From positions 4,650,001 through 4,714,000 of the forward strand of contig NC_052137.2 in the NCBI RefSeq assembly GCF_016086655.4: a stretch of 64,000 nt of DNA, given 5' to 3'. Made by a program: the position numbers and the translations under genes. Positions 1 through 11,700 of the stretch are shown here, piece after piece (position 1 is the first letter of the stretch; every line of letters begins with the position of its first letter). The notes below the pieces were generated by a model. The model saw only the letters and a program-made list of their open reading frames with translations, made no database searches and was not told the origin of the DNA. The stretch comes from Lepeophtheirus salmonis. Taxonomy: Eukaryota; Arthropoda; Copepoda; Siphonostomatoida; Caligidae.

Positions 1-1107
1 TTGTTACTCAGCTAAGAAGGTCTGAGTAATTTTTGGAGTGTGAGCAGGGACCCCTCTTGCTGAAAGACGACGTTGCCGTCAGGGGAAACTTGCCTGGCCC
101 ATGGGAACAGGTGTGCATTGGAAATATCGATCTACATAGCTGCAGTGTGCCTGAACCCCTCCAAAAAACCAGATCAGGGGCGTTTGCATTTAAGATTGTG
201 TTTTTCCAGAACCTCCCTTCCTCTCTATGGTCTCAAAATCAATATGATACAAGGGTGTAAGTTTCAAATTTACACCCAATATATGTTGACAGTAAGTATC
301 CATTAAATTTAGGGAGGTCAAGCTCACACAAAAACGCATAATCGACTAAAACTTTGGAACAAATTCAGATACATAACTAAAATTAATTTCGTTTCTAGGT
401 ATAAGAAAGGCACTTTTGATAGGGCATAAGGTCAAAGGTCAAAAAATGTTCATCATGACTAGTAACCATAGATGAAATTAATTACTATAATGCAAGATTT
501 TTTGTAGTTGCTAATATTTTTGAATTTTTTGAGAATATTTATAGATTTTTGAATTTTCTCTCGAAAAAAATTATTTTTTAAACTTTTTTATAAAATTTAA
601 TTTTTTGTGAATAGTGGTAGATTTTTGAAATATTTTAAACTTTTTTCAAAAAAGTCTATATTTTAAATTTTTTTCGAAAAAATGTAGTTTGTTGCTTATA
701 TCAGTTTGTAAACAAATCTACAGAGAGTGGCACCATCTTATAGCACTCCCTGAATGATAATAATATTTAATAAAAAATATATGCGTTTGTCACTAACATT
801 CATTTAGGACACTGTGAAAATTCTTCACAGTATGCCCCAAATTTTAAAAACAACAAGCTACAGACGACTATCACACCACCTTGCGGATAATATATAGTTT
901 ATGGTCTACTCTTCCCCTATTGGAGAGTCATTTAGGGGAAATCTGAATGAAAATAACGATGTGGGGAGGAGGCACTTAATTGATTGAACAGCATGGAAGT
1001 CCATTAATTATACTCATAGTTAATTTAGAAAAGTGGCTTCATACTAATTTTTTTTTTTTTTAAATCAATATTTTGTTAGGCTTCCTTCTTAATAGTTATA
1101 ACATATA

Positions 1108-2447
1108 CGAGGTGTTCAAAAAGTAAGGTGACTTTGTATTTTTAGGAAAAGTTTTAATTTATTCATCAATATTGATGTTGTCCCCTTAAAAATAATACCC
1201 CTCAGATACAATACACTTGTGCCGTCGCTTTTTCGGTTCCTCGAAGTACTTCTCATAAGCACTTTTCGGTAAAGCCTTGAACTCTTCCAGCGATGCAGTC
1301 TTTATCTCCTCAATCGTTGCTAATCTCTGTCTTTTAATAGGTCTCCTCAGTTTTGGTAAGAAGAAAAAGTCATATGGGGTGAAATTTGGGGAATATGGTG
1401 GCTGAGGCATGATTGGGGTGTTGTTTTTAGCCACAAAATCTCTTATAAGCAAAGGGGCATTATCGTGATGCTAAAGCCATGAATTATTGTTCCACAATCC
1501 CGTCCGTTCTCTCCGTATTGCTTCTCGCAAGTCGTGCATAACTTAAAGATAATACTCTTTATTGACAATACGACCATATGGTAAGAACTCCTAATACACT
1601 ACTCAACGGTAATCAGACCGTAAAAAAAAACCAGTGAACTTTGACATTTGATATAATCTTACCGGCAATCTTGGAAGAGTTTGTCCCACTTGTAAAATTA
1701 TTTTTAACTCAGAACGGGTTTACCGTATACCACTGTCCACATTTCAAGTGTTTTGGAGCACTTAATTTCATTTTTTAAACAAAATTTGAAGCAAATTCTT
1801 TGATCCATGTTTTTCAATAGGAAAAAATATATCTAGCGGTTATGCTTCTCACAAACAAACTCTTTGTTATATTATATAGGCTATATACTTTTATAATTAC
1901 ATAGAGGTATAATAATTTCGTGGGAAGTTGATATTTTATTATTTTTTATAGCTCGTACTAAAAGGGCTCAATTGCCTTTTAGTTCTAGACTCCCCATGGC
2001 GATAGCTGCTTCTACTCCTTTGTCTTCCCTTGGTTCATTCCTCTACTTTAGTAACAGCGGGGATCGATCTATTAATCTGATTCAATGATAGATTAATTAC
2101 CATGTAAGGATTAAGCATATTAGTTAGGGTTTCGACCAAAGGGTTGATTACTTTAGTAGCAATGTTTGAACGAGATATAATTTTTTTAAGCTCTATCTAA
2201 TTGAAGAGATTTAGGTATTATACTAAAAATTATAATATTTGGGTGAGTTGAATGATCTTTCAGCCACTTAATTTGTCATGCTTTGTTATTTTAGGTTGTC
2301 AGGCCTCGAATTCATATAATATAGCTGAAACAGTAAATATAGGGTCCTGGGGAGTGTACCAACATAAAGAAATAAAAAAATCAATCCTACCAAATGTACA
2401 TTGCCCGCAAAATTTAAAAAGTCACCTTATTTTTTGAACGCACTTCG
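1108..2447 (-). mobile_element. Mariner element with paired TIRs, internally rearranged
   Basis: The left end (CGAGGTGTTCAAAAAGTAAGG, without its last base) and the reverse complement of the right end (CGAAGTGCGTTCAAAAAATAA) are imperfect terminal inverted repeats of about 28 bp. Each is flanked by TA (1106-1107 and 2448-2449), the Tc1/mariner target duplication. The length of 1340 bp matches a typical mariner. The minus strand between about 1180 and 1800 still reads as mariner transposase. The part from about 1850 to 2400, nearest the right TIR, shows no transposase similarity that I can recognise and is longer than a usual mariner 5' leader. Non-autonomous. Confidence 0.85.
1180..1800 (-). 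pseudogene. Decayed mariner transposase (D34D type)
   Basis: Reading the minus strand from about 1800 downward gives a mariner N-terminal block (CSKTLEM, YGKPVLS, YKWDKLFQD). It then jumps to the catalytic half (FLPYGRIVNKEYYL, LREAIRRER, HHDNAP, PPYSP, TPYDFFFLPKL, KRRHKCIVSEGYYF). HDNA supplies the second catalytic Asp and TPYD the third. Only 30 residues lie between them because about four residues after NAP are missing; the family norm is 34. In-frame stops occur at several places and much of the region between the DNA-binding and catalytic parts is deleted. It cannot encode active transposase. Confidence 0.8.
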
Positions 2448-2909
2448 TATAGATTCAAAAATTTTCTAAAAGTATAATGAAGGATTTTGCAGTTCTTGGG
2501 ATGAGGATAGAGCAAAAATTGAATGAACCACGGATGGACGATATATTTTTGATGTAATTTTCGGCTATTTTAATACAAATGAGTAAAGTATTCTTTAACA
2601 CATTGTATAGTTAAAATACCCCGAGTTATATTACTCATATATATATAATAATCATTTAATTTTTTATAACCAACATCTAATTGAAGCTATTATTTTATGT
2701 TGATCAATTAAAATCCCTATGCATTTACGAGTAAGTTAATAGAGGGCTTTTGAACTTTATAATGTGCTACACGGAATACGTATTATCCATTAGTAATTAT
2801 TGTCATATATAAAAAGTAAATAATTAATAAATTGACCATACTTATAATGAAGTTTCAATGATCACTACTGCATTATTCTCATCTCAAGTACTCAAAATTC
2901 ATCCCTTAA

Positions 2910-3075
2910 AATTAGTGTTGGATCCGACCTAGGACTGATTTCCTAATCAGTCTTTTTTTTTATCGGTCCGTTTTTTAAAAACATTCACTGGTCCCAAGGA
3001 TCGATTAGTTGGTCCTTCAGTCCAAGCTATTTTTGTATCGTCTTAATCCCTAGCTAGGATTGAAGAAACGAAAAA
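2910..3075. repeat. Fragment of TIR element family with TTAGTGTTGGATC end
   Basis: TTAGTGTTGGATCCGACC followed by paired GGTCC/CAGTC motifs recurs at 41527, 49643, 54888 and, inverted, at 51045-51070 and about 60270-60290. Here only one end is evident and the other end is not found nearby. The family is probably a non-autonomous hAT-like MITE, judged from the approximate 8-bp duplications around the 49644 copy. Confidence 0.5.
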
Positions 3076-3112
3076 AATTAAAACGAAGAAAATATTGAAT
3101 ATGTGACTTGTA

Positions 3113-3915
3113 CCAGCAAGGAAATGGACTGGAGGAGCTGTAGCCTCTTCCCCCCCCCTCAAATTCAGGAATTAAATTTTTCTCCAAAAAATTTAATATA
3201 TTAAATTTTTGAAGAAAAAATTAATAATTGAAATTGAGACTTAAATTTTTTTTATTTTTGTAAATAGCTGTAGATTTTCTCTAAAAAATTTAAATTTTTT
3301 AAGTATAGCTTTCGAAAAAATTAATTTTTTACTGAACAGCTGTGGATTTTTGAACTTCTTTTCGAAGAAATTTACTTTCTTTAGAAAAGATATGGATTTT
3401 AAAAACTCTTTTCCAAAAAAGTTATTTTTTTTGTGAATAGCTGTGGATTTTGAAATTTTTTTCTACAAAATTTAATTTTCTGTGTATAGTTATGGGTTTT
3501 TGAAATTTTTCTCCGAAAAATTTAATATTTGATTTATTTGTGTGTAACTGTAGCTTTTTGATTTTTTTTTTTTTTTTTTAAATTAAATAACTTTTTTTCC
3601 AAGAAATTTACTTTTTTGAGAATAGCCGTGGATATTTGAATTTTTTTTGAAAAAATTTAATTTTTTGTCAATACTTGATTTTTTCCCAAAAAATTAATTT
3701 TTCGTGAATAGCTGTAGATTTTTGAAATGTTTTTCCAAAACATTTAATATTTGAAATTATTTTGGAATTTTTTTTTTTTTTTTTGTTAATAGCTATGAAT
3801 TTTTGAATTTTTTTTCGAAAAAGTTTAATTTTTCAAATATTTTCCAAGACATTTTCATTTTTTGTTTTATTTTTTCGAAAAAAATCCAAAAACCAAGCCT
3901 CCCTCCCTCCCTCCC
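3113..3915 (+). repeat. MITE with AT-rich minisatellite body (CAGGGG family)
   Basis: The left part (CAGCAAGGAAATGGACTGG, then GGAGGAGCTGTAGCC and a C tract) and right part (AAAACCAAGCCTCCCTCCC) match the ends of the better preserved copy at 60842-61320. The body is about a dozen degenerate units of 55-65 bp built from GTGAATAGCTGTGGATTTTTG followed by TTTTTTCCAAAAAATTTAAT. No coding capacity is seen. Confidence 0.65.
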
Positions 3916-4759
3916 AAGTTTTATGATGTGAACGCTAATCAAAATGTAATTTTCATCAAAATAGTCAAAAATTGCACAATTAATACAAGGATCATACATG
4001 GAATATTAAATTATTTCATTAGCATCAGGGCAAGAACTACTCTTAATTCATCATTTAAAATGTTTCATATCATGTTTTTGGTAGCAACTTGTATAAGTCA
4101 ATTGTACAAGTTACAAAGTATCAGTTTTTATCTTTCCAATTTCAACTTTTATCTTGTATTTACGAGTAATTTAATAGTGAGCATTTGAAATTTATAATGT
4201 ACTAATCGTATAGTAATAAATTACTTCCAAAGTCAAAAAATACATCCATACTAATACTAAATTCGTCATTTCATCTTTGGGTTGGTATTTGTACAATTTC
4301 TTGTATAGTCCCAACTACAATAAATCCTAAATTTATTATTAGTATCTATTTCTTTTGGTAGCAAATTGTATAATTTACTTAAACAAGTTACTATTTGTAC
4401 AAAATTACAACTTGTACACAACATATTTCTATAGTTGAGGACATAATACAAAAATGGGACCACTTGCCAATGCGATCATATCCTCATAATTCCTTTCAAT
4501 TTATCCTTAATGAATATATCCTCTCCTTATTCATAAAGCAATGTTTATCTTTACGAAAAACAGTCACAGGGGTCACTGTATATAGTGCTCCCTGATGTAT
4601 ATCATAAACATAAATGAATCTAAGAAATAACAATGTAGTCGTATTAAAGAAATATTGGAGGTGTTTTGCATGTATTCAAGGAGAACTGTTTTTTTGAGGG
4701 TATCTAATGTATATTATAATTATAGTTGAGTAGTTTGTAAGGAAAAAAAATAAATTTAA

Positions 4760-5060
4760 TAATTAGAAAAGGAAAAATGCTTGTTGCGTGTGCTCTTCCT
4801 TCTTGTTTGTTCATTATTTAATGGGTCGTCGTGGTGTTAACATCTCCCTCTCAAGTATGCATTATTGCCTATCTTTGGTGTAAATTGATTTAAAAATGCA
4901 TAATAAATATAATCATAATATTTTCTTCTTTAATTATAGCAGCAATTCATTTTCTCCCCCAAAAAAAAAAAATATTTAAAAGGCAGGCTGACATTTATAA
5001 GGCTCTTAATTCAGGTATACTGTATGTATCGCTCAAGCTTTCTCCTCGCCCTCTTTTTTT
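4760..5060 (+). repeat. Dispersed repeat family D, copy 1
   Basis: Key segments are GTTCATTATTTAATGGGTC, TATCTTTGGTGTAAATTG, ATTTAAAAATGCATAATAAA and GGCAGGCTGACATTTATAAG, then CTTTCTCCTCGCCCTCTTTT. The same order is found at 20170-20540 (+), 28975-29300 (-) and 48990-49340 (+). Length is about 300 bp. There is no ORF and I found no clear terminal repeats, so the class is unknown. Confidence 0.55.
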
Positions 5061-5397
5061 CATTACTAAATACTCAACTCAAACCATAACTCATATGCAT
5101 TTGTGCTACGGAAAGACATCTTCTACACCAGGCCACCAAAGAAAAATTCGAGTACGTGCAGTTTACTAAATAAGTACTTGATACACAACATACAAAAACG
5201 GACAGAAGACGTCTTTGTATACTAAGATTTCAATGAAATATAAAGGCTGTTGCGTAAAAAGGTTTTTGTATGTAGCATACGGGGATCAATGTTTTTGTTA
5301 GTGAGCGCATCAGATTAGTAAAGTACTCATCATTCATCCCCTCATTTTAATTGTGTAGAGTTACGTGTGTTCGTGAGGATTCCTTGGGGTGTTATCT

Positions 5398-5428
5398 TGG
5401 AATAATTAGTCGACGGCTAATTATTCCA
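5398..5428. repeat. Perfect 12-bp inverted repeat
   Basis: TGGAATAATTAG is followed by the 7-base spacer TCGACGG and its exact inverse CTAATTATTCCA. It is an isolated hairpin in intergenic DNA. A similar but imperfect arrangement (CAATTAGTCGAT..CTAATTATTCC) occurs inside MITE family C near 16600, so it may be a MITE scrap. Confidence 0.6.
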
Positions 5429-5610
5429 GACAATGGCGGGATACAAACAAGGCAGAAAATTATATCATTAGAAATGGGGTAATTCTTTTTCTTTTTTTAT
5501 GTGTTGTATATTGTTAGCAAAACAACAAATGACTTTCTAATAACGACTCCTTCCTTCTTCCCCATTTGGTTTATATTAGGAGGTAAAATAAATTGTTTAA
5601 TTTTGTATGT

Positions 5611-5628
5611 ACACACACACACACACAC
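5611..5628. repeat. (AC)9 microsatellite
   Basis: Pure AC dinucleotide run in intergenic DNA. Confidence 0.9.
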
Positions 5629-6237
5629 GCTTTCTATTTCTAGTATGTAGTAATGGTATGTACTATGCAGCTATAGAAGTAGTAGAATCAAGACACAAGG
5701 GGCGGAGGAGGGGGATTTTATATCATGTATATACGTCGGGGTATAAGCGACGACGCAATCGATAAAAACATTATTAATAATATGGCGGCGAAATGGAAAT
5801 GGGGCAGTACATAGTAACATGGTATGTAAGGAGAAGAACTGAATAATAATCATATTATAAGAAAATGTGAGGAAGGGGGGGGTGGAAAGAAAAAGAGGCT
5901 TCTTTTTTCTCCTTTTTTTTATATATGAATATTACACTCACACAAAAGGAAATAATCGAAACACTGCACAACAGAAAATATGTTGTAGACATACGTTTTA
6001 ACTTAAAACACACACTTTATCTAAACATTTGTTTGAGGGGGGAGCCATTAGATACATGCTTGATCATATTACAATTATATATGTGACCCTTCAACACAAA
6101 AGTAAGCTAGTACTATTTTTTGACGAAGAATATTCCTCAGTTTGTATCAAATAATTATTCTTATATGCAAAAAATTGCAAACCTTAAAGAAGGTAAAATT
6201 GATCCTCACAATTAAGGAATAATCAACTTTATTCCAA

Positions 6238-6715
6238 ATATAAGTCTCTTAAATCAAATACAGGTTCTAAAACATAGCTAAAATTCTTAGCTGTCTTCAC
6301 TCATCACAGTAATTTGAGTAATAAGCCTATAATTAAGTCAAATAAGTCGATGAAACGTCGGACACTTCCACAATGATAAATTGATGGATATTATTTGAAA
6401 TGGGCTAACTCAGGGCCAAGTTAAGTCTCTTCAATCAAATTAAGGTTATAAAATTTACCGAAATTATTAGGTATCTTAACATAGTCCATTAATTTGAATA
6501 ATAGCGTCTAATTGACTCAAATAAGTCTATGAAATATTTGGCACTTTCACATTGAGTAATTGATAGATATTTTTTTGGAGTGGGACATATTGGGGCCAAT
6601 ATAAGTCTCTTATATCAAATAAAGAAATTCTTGGGTATCTTCACTCATCCCAGTAATTTGAATAGTAAGCTCATAATTGAATCAAATAATTCTATGAAAT
6701 ATTGGTCTGTATGTA
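6238..6715 (+). repeat. Three-unit tandem repeat of about 180 bp
   Basis: Units begin at TAAGTCTCTT near 6241, 6423 and 6601. Each contains in order a variant of ATCAAATNAAGG, AAATTCTTAGGTATCTTCAC, AGTAATTTGAATAAT, AATTGACTCAAATAA and GTCTATGAAATATT. Unit-to-unit identity is perhaps 70-80 percent by eye and the third unit has a short internal deletion. A related single unit lies at about 52320-52470 in arrestin intron 1. No coding signal. Confidence 0.75.
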
Positions 6716-8739
6716 TATATAAATTGAGAAAATCCATTGGGATTTTCTCCATTTTAAGTCAATACACCACAAACTACACACTATGTGTACATCCTACTTT
6801 GATTAGGATAATGCACCAAGATCTCAGATTATTATAGGCACTAATGATTAAGGAAGACAAAATAAGAAATTTTGAAATAAAAATTATTAACTGACTCGGC
6901 GACGTATTTTGTGGCAATATTATGTCGTGTAAAAGTTGCAAAAAATGTGAGTACTTGCGGCAAAAAGGTTAAGAGTGATTGGATTTTTAATCGATGTTTG
7001 GTTGATTTGTTACTATCTTTTCCAACTAGAATTAATTAATATAATTGACAAGTGGCATATTATAAAGTTCAAAAGCACACGTGCTCATGTTTTGTAAGTA
7101 CACAATAAACAAGTAATTTGAATATATCAAAATGAAACAAGTGTATCAACAAGTAGAGTGCGTAATTATACAAATGATTCATATTATAATAATTAAATAA
7201 GACGAAGAAACTTGTCTACAACATATTTTCTGTCTGAAAATCCTAGACGGGTCTGAGACCGTTATGATGTTTCATGAGCCGAACTATTTCAGTCCTTTAA
7301 GCCAATTCAATAGATAAATGGTTGCCTTTTAAAATAAAGAATATCAGCACTTAAACGTCAAAGTTAAATGACTTGAATAAATCATACAAGGGAGAAAATC
7401 AGTCTATATATATCATTGAGGCCGAAAGAATCTCTCTACAATTTGAAAAACATTAAAGTTGGGTCTCAGAAAGAGTCTCAACACTAATAGATACATAAAA
7501 CAACAGAGGTTGACAACGACTAATTGGAGTTATATAAATAATAGTAATAATGAACTTCAATGTCAACCGGGTTCTTCGTTAAACACTGTTACTGCACATA
7601 CAAGATATTTTATCAATGAATTATGTTAATAATACAATAACATCAAATCTATTGATGGATAATTAATGAGGAAGAGAGAGAGAGAGAGAGTGTGTGTATG
7701 TATAATAGTGTATGAGAAGGAAGAAAAGTAGGTACATTCTATCACAAGTAATAATAATTATAATAATAATATAATGAATCAACTATATATAAAAATAGTA
7801 ATGTAATGAAAGTCCTCGACACACTTGACTATAGCAATCAGTTGTATTTTTACATATTTTGTCCTTTCAAATAAAAAAAGAGGGTAGATAGAAGATGTAG
7901 TATATATACATATATAATATATGTATATAAAGTATGTATATGTGTAGATATATGCGATAAAAATATGTAAATACCTTATTCCCTAATAAAAAAATATATA
8001 GAAGATCAAAATTAAAGGTTACACAATAGCATATATGTAGTATATAAATAACGTCTATAAGTTAACACATCATCTCCAAATAATAATCATAATTATAGAA
8101 CAAAAACAACTGATCTGAGACAATTGATATCTTCTTTTTTTTTTTTTTTTTTTTTTTTTATGTATTTCGCATACAAAAAAAAACACAGCAAAACAGCAAC
8201 ACCACCACTATTTAATATTCACGTCGATATCGTAATATTTTTGCTTTGTTTTTATACATCATCTTCTTCATTGAAGTTGTCTTTTTTTTATGCTTGTTTA
8301 AATAAATTTGTAAATAAGAAGAATTCACACACACACACACATTAAGGAAGAAAAAGTTATTTCTCTCTCATAAGCGACCCAGTTATAAGAACAGTAATTG
8401 TATTCACTCCTAAAATATGTTTCTCCTTCTTCTTCTTTGTATTCAATAATCACTTTTATGACTCTTCATACACTATAAATATATTATACGTTATGGACCG
8501 GGTAACACAAGTCAAATCATCATCAGTTGTAAGTTGTAACAGAATATAAAAATAAACAGGTTTATCTGATCTGATTTGTGAAACAAACTGGAGGGGATGG
8601 ATGTTTATAATTATTTTGTGTTGTTTACATTTTCTTTCTCATACGAACTAACCGAATGAATGTTGTTGGTCTATATTGCATGTGAACGAACGTAGAGAAT
8701 AAAATCAATCAATCAATCAAGTCGTCATCCTAATGTATA

Positions 8740-11700
8740 TTATTTCTTTGCCCCACCCCATGATTGGGATAGCGAGCCGGGAGGTATCATATCAAGAAGA
8801 TATTGTCGTTGGATTTGTTGTTGAAGTTCAAGCATTTGATTGGCTGCCGAGGCGGAGTTATATCGTACACCCGCAGCTGCGTTACCACTATTGTTGGTGT
8901 TGTTCCCCATGCTAGCAGCAGCCTGCATCGCAGCTTGTAAAGCCAAAGCCTGATAGTTGTACAATAGAGGATTCATGAGATGCTGGCTAAGAGCAGCCAT
9001 TTGGGCGGCAGCCGCACTTCCATTACCAGAACTATTTCTCCCGGAAGTATTATTTCCAGCAAGAAGTAATTGTTGTGTGGCTGCTGCTTGTAGAGCAGTC
9101 ATACTTGCGAGATCGTATCCTCCCAACAAATTCGCAGAGGAGTTGTTGTTAGATGAGGATTGGTGTTGTTGTTGTTGGTGGTGTTGTTGTTGCAGGTGTT
9201 GCTGCTGTTGCTTTGAAGAGGAATTACTGACATGATTGTTAATATTCGCATGGGAATTATTACGATGATGATAATTGTCGTGTCTGGAATTACGTGAGGC
9301 TTGAACTCTGGAAGAGGATGATGTAACTGGTGGTGTACGCTGCTGGGTAATCGAAACGGCTGGAAGATTCCCAGAGGAGAACCTTGACGAAGATGGGCTC
9401 GGTGAGGTGTTAGATGAAGAACGAGAGTTTGGTAATGCTGGAGAGACAGTCAGTCCGGAGCGCCGGTAATCAGATGCAGGTGATCTGACTCGTGGAGCGC
9501 GAGAAAGAGTTACAGAGTTATTTGACACAGCGGCTGCAGTAGCTGCAGCAGCAGCTGCTGCGGTCTCTTGGGCCATATGAGCTTCTAATTCTTGTTCCTG
9601 TTGTAAAGCTTTAACAAAAGCAGACTTCAGACGATTTGTATGCTCTGCTTTTAATGCCTTCTTTACATTCGTAGTCACACAGTTCTCACAAATCACTTTC
9701 ACCTCTTTGCCTGAAAATGTAAATTAAAAAACAATTGATTAAAGTGTTCCTCTTAAAAAGCAAATATAAACAAGCATGCATTTATCGATCTTACAACAAC
9801 CAAAATTAGAGAGATAGAGAGGGGGGGGGGGGATTATGTGGAAGGAAAAAATATAACTTTATCGATGTATTTTCCTTGGATATTACATATGAAGAGAAAA
9901 AGCAATTGAAGGATATTATAATCAAATTCATACACATACATATATTCTACCCGTTAAAAAGGAATTAGAAGGGAAGAATAATAGAAAGAAGAAGAAAAAA
10001 GTATGAGACGTTAAAGTCGTTAAATATATATGTATATTCTTAAAAAAAAAAAAAAGGGGGGAATAAGAAAAAAAAAAAAAAAAGTATATTTATGGTCATT
10101 GGCTAAGAGAACTTTTATTTAACACGAAACATACAAATAAGAAAGAACAATAAATCAGTGATCCCCCCCCCCTCTTTTTTCATACATGAACTCTATTACA
10201 CATATTAGATGAAGAGTAATTTAGTTGTATTGATATTTGCAACACAGTCCACATACATACTTGGTGGATGACATAATATTATACAACTCAGTCAAAACTA
10301 GGGACCAATCAGCTCCATATGTTTTTACTCCACCCACTTGGTCAATTCCCAGCTTTTCAAAAACATACCAAAATTGATAGTGATATATTAATTAATCAAA
10401 GAAACAGGACAATTAGTTTTGTTACCACCAATTATATTGTATGAAGATATAAAGCGATCATTTATGTATATGTACAAAAAAAAAAGGGTATACGAATTAA
10501 GTAAAGAGAATATAATAGAAGTAGAGCGTTCATTTGCGATATTTAAATTTATTATTGTTGATGTGAAATAATAATAAAAATAAAGAGAAACACTTTTTTT
10601 TTTTTTTTTACTTTTTTTAAGTGTGCTTTTTTTATGCCTAACCAAAAAATTATTATGTACGCCATTCAAGCCTTGGAGAAAAAAAATAATACAATTTTTT
10701 CTTTCTTTGTGAACCCTGTGCCTCGCGAGCGCGACTATAAATATGATCGACATTATATACATAAGGGGAAGAAAAAAAAATAGAACATGCGCATCAAATA
10801 AGCACCCTTAATTAGTTAGGGGTGCGATGGATTGTATACATAGTAATAGTTAGTTTTTTTGGTACATACATGGAAAGTAAGAATCTACATCTAAAGGAAA
10901 GTATTCTAGACAAAATGCATGTGGTGTCCTTACCTTTAGCCCCTTTATCCCACTTCCAGGTGGGGGTGAAGTCAGTACTACACTGACTGCAACTGAAGGG
11001 AGTCATCATGATAGTATTTTCCTTATTTTCAAGAAGAATTTTACTAACACACTCTTCTAATCCCAATAGGCATATAAATTCAGAATTGGTAGGATTGGGT
11101 ATGAAATGCATTTCAGGTGGAGGAGGTTTAGGAGGCGGTATCTGAAATAAACGTAGATAGAGAGAGAAATTAAACACTTGAGTAATGAAGAAAACAAAAA
11201 GTAATAATTCATTCCCCTTTGCCATATTATATTGCTACTTACTTGAAGTAGAGTTTTTTCTAATTGTTTCCTTAATGCTAGTTTGGCAGCCGCTTGTTTC
11301 TGCTGAGGTGTTTCATGGTCAACCTTACTTTTAGGTTTAGTATGTGCTGTAAGACCACTGTTCGTCATCAAATTGATTAAATTAGGTGGTAAAGAAGGAG
11401 GAAGTCCTTTGTTATCCTGGAAAATAGGGAAAAAATAATAATGTAGAATTACTGCTACTACTCTGGGCCTTTGATTTCACTTACCGCTTTCAGCTGCATG
11501 ATATCCGAATTTGTCAAAATTTTATCATTTTGATGATGATGCATATTCGCAGAGGACCTAACATTAGATTTGGATGGGCCTTTGGCAGGTGTAATAGTGG
11601 CACCACCCCCAATTATAGAGACACTAGGCGAGGAGGTACCCGGTCTAGTGGCCGTAGTGGGTTTCGCATTTGCTGCAGCCGTCGCAGCAGCAGCAGCGGC

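Larger units (their letters stand above)
5061..8739. other. Intergenic / possible p66 3' UTR, no gene seen
   Basis: Apart from the hairpin, microsatellites and 180-bp tandem repeat, nothing coding is visible here. The part next to the p66 stop codon may be 3' UTR transcribed on the minus strand. The only polyadenylation-like signal I noted is ATTAAA on the minus strand at 8216-8211, a weak assignment. A (GA)/(TG) microsatellite lies at 7672-7697, a T run at 8135-8159 and a CAAT tetranucleotide run near 8704-8720. Confidence 0.4.

Noticed and set aside
33..306. Short open frames with retrotransposon-like text (LLLKDDVAVRGN; WPMGTGV in a shifted frame)
   Set aside because: Reminiscent of the C-terminal end of a BEL/Pao integrase, but it needs a frameshift and has no flanking support; too weak to annotate.
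8957..9235. Cys/Leu-rich open frame on the plus strand
   Set aside because: Antisense shadow of the p66 poly-Gln/Ala coding exon.
10388..10762. 124-codon open frame in p66 intron 5
   Set aside because: Low-complexity Lys/Ile/Tyr text with no motif, inside a well-supported intron on the same strand.
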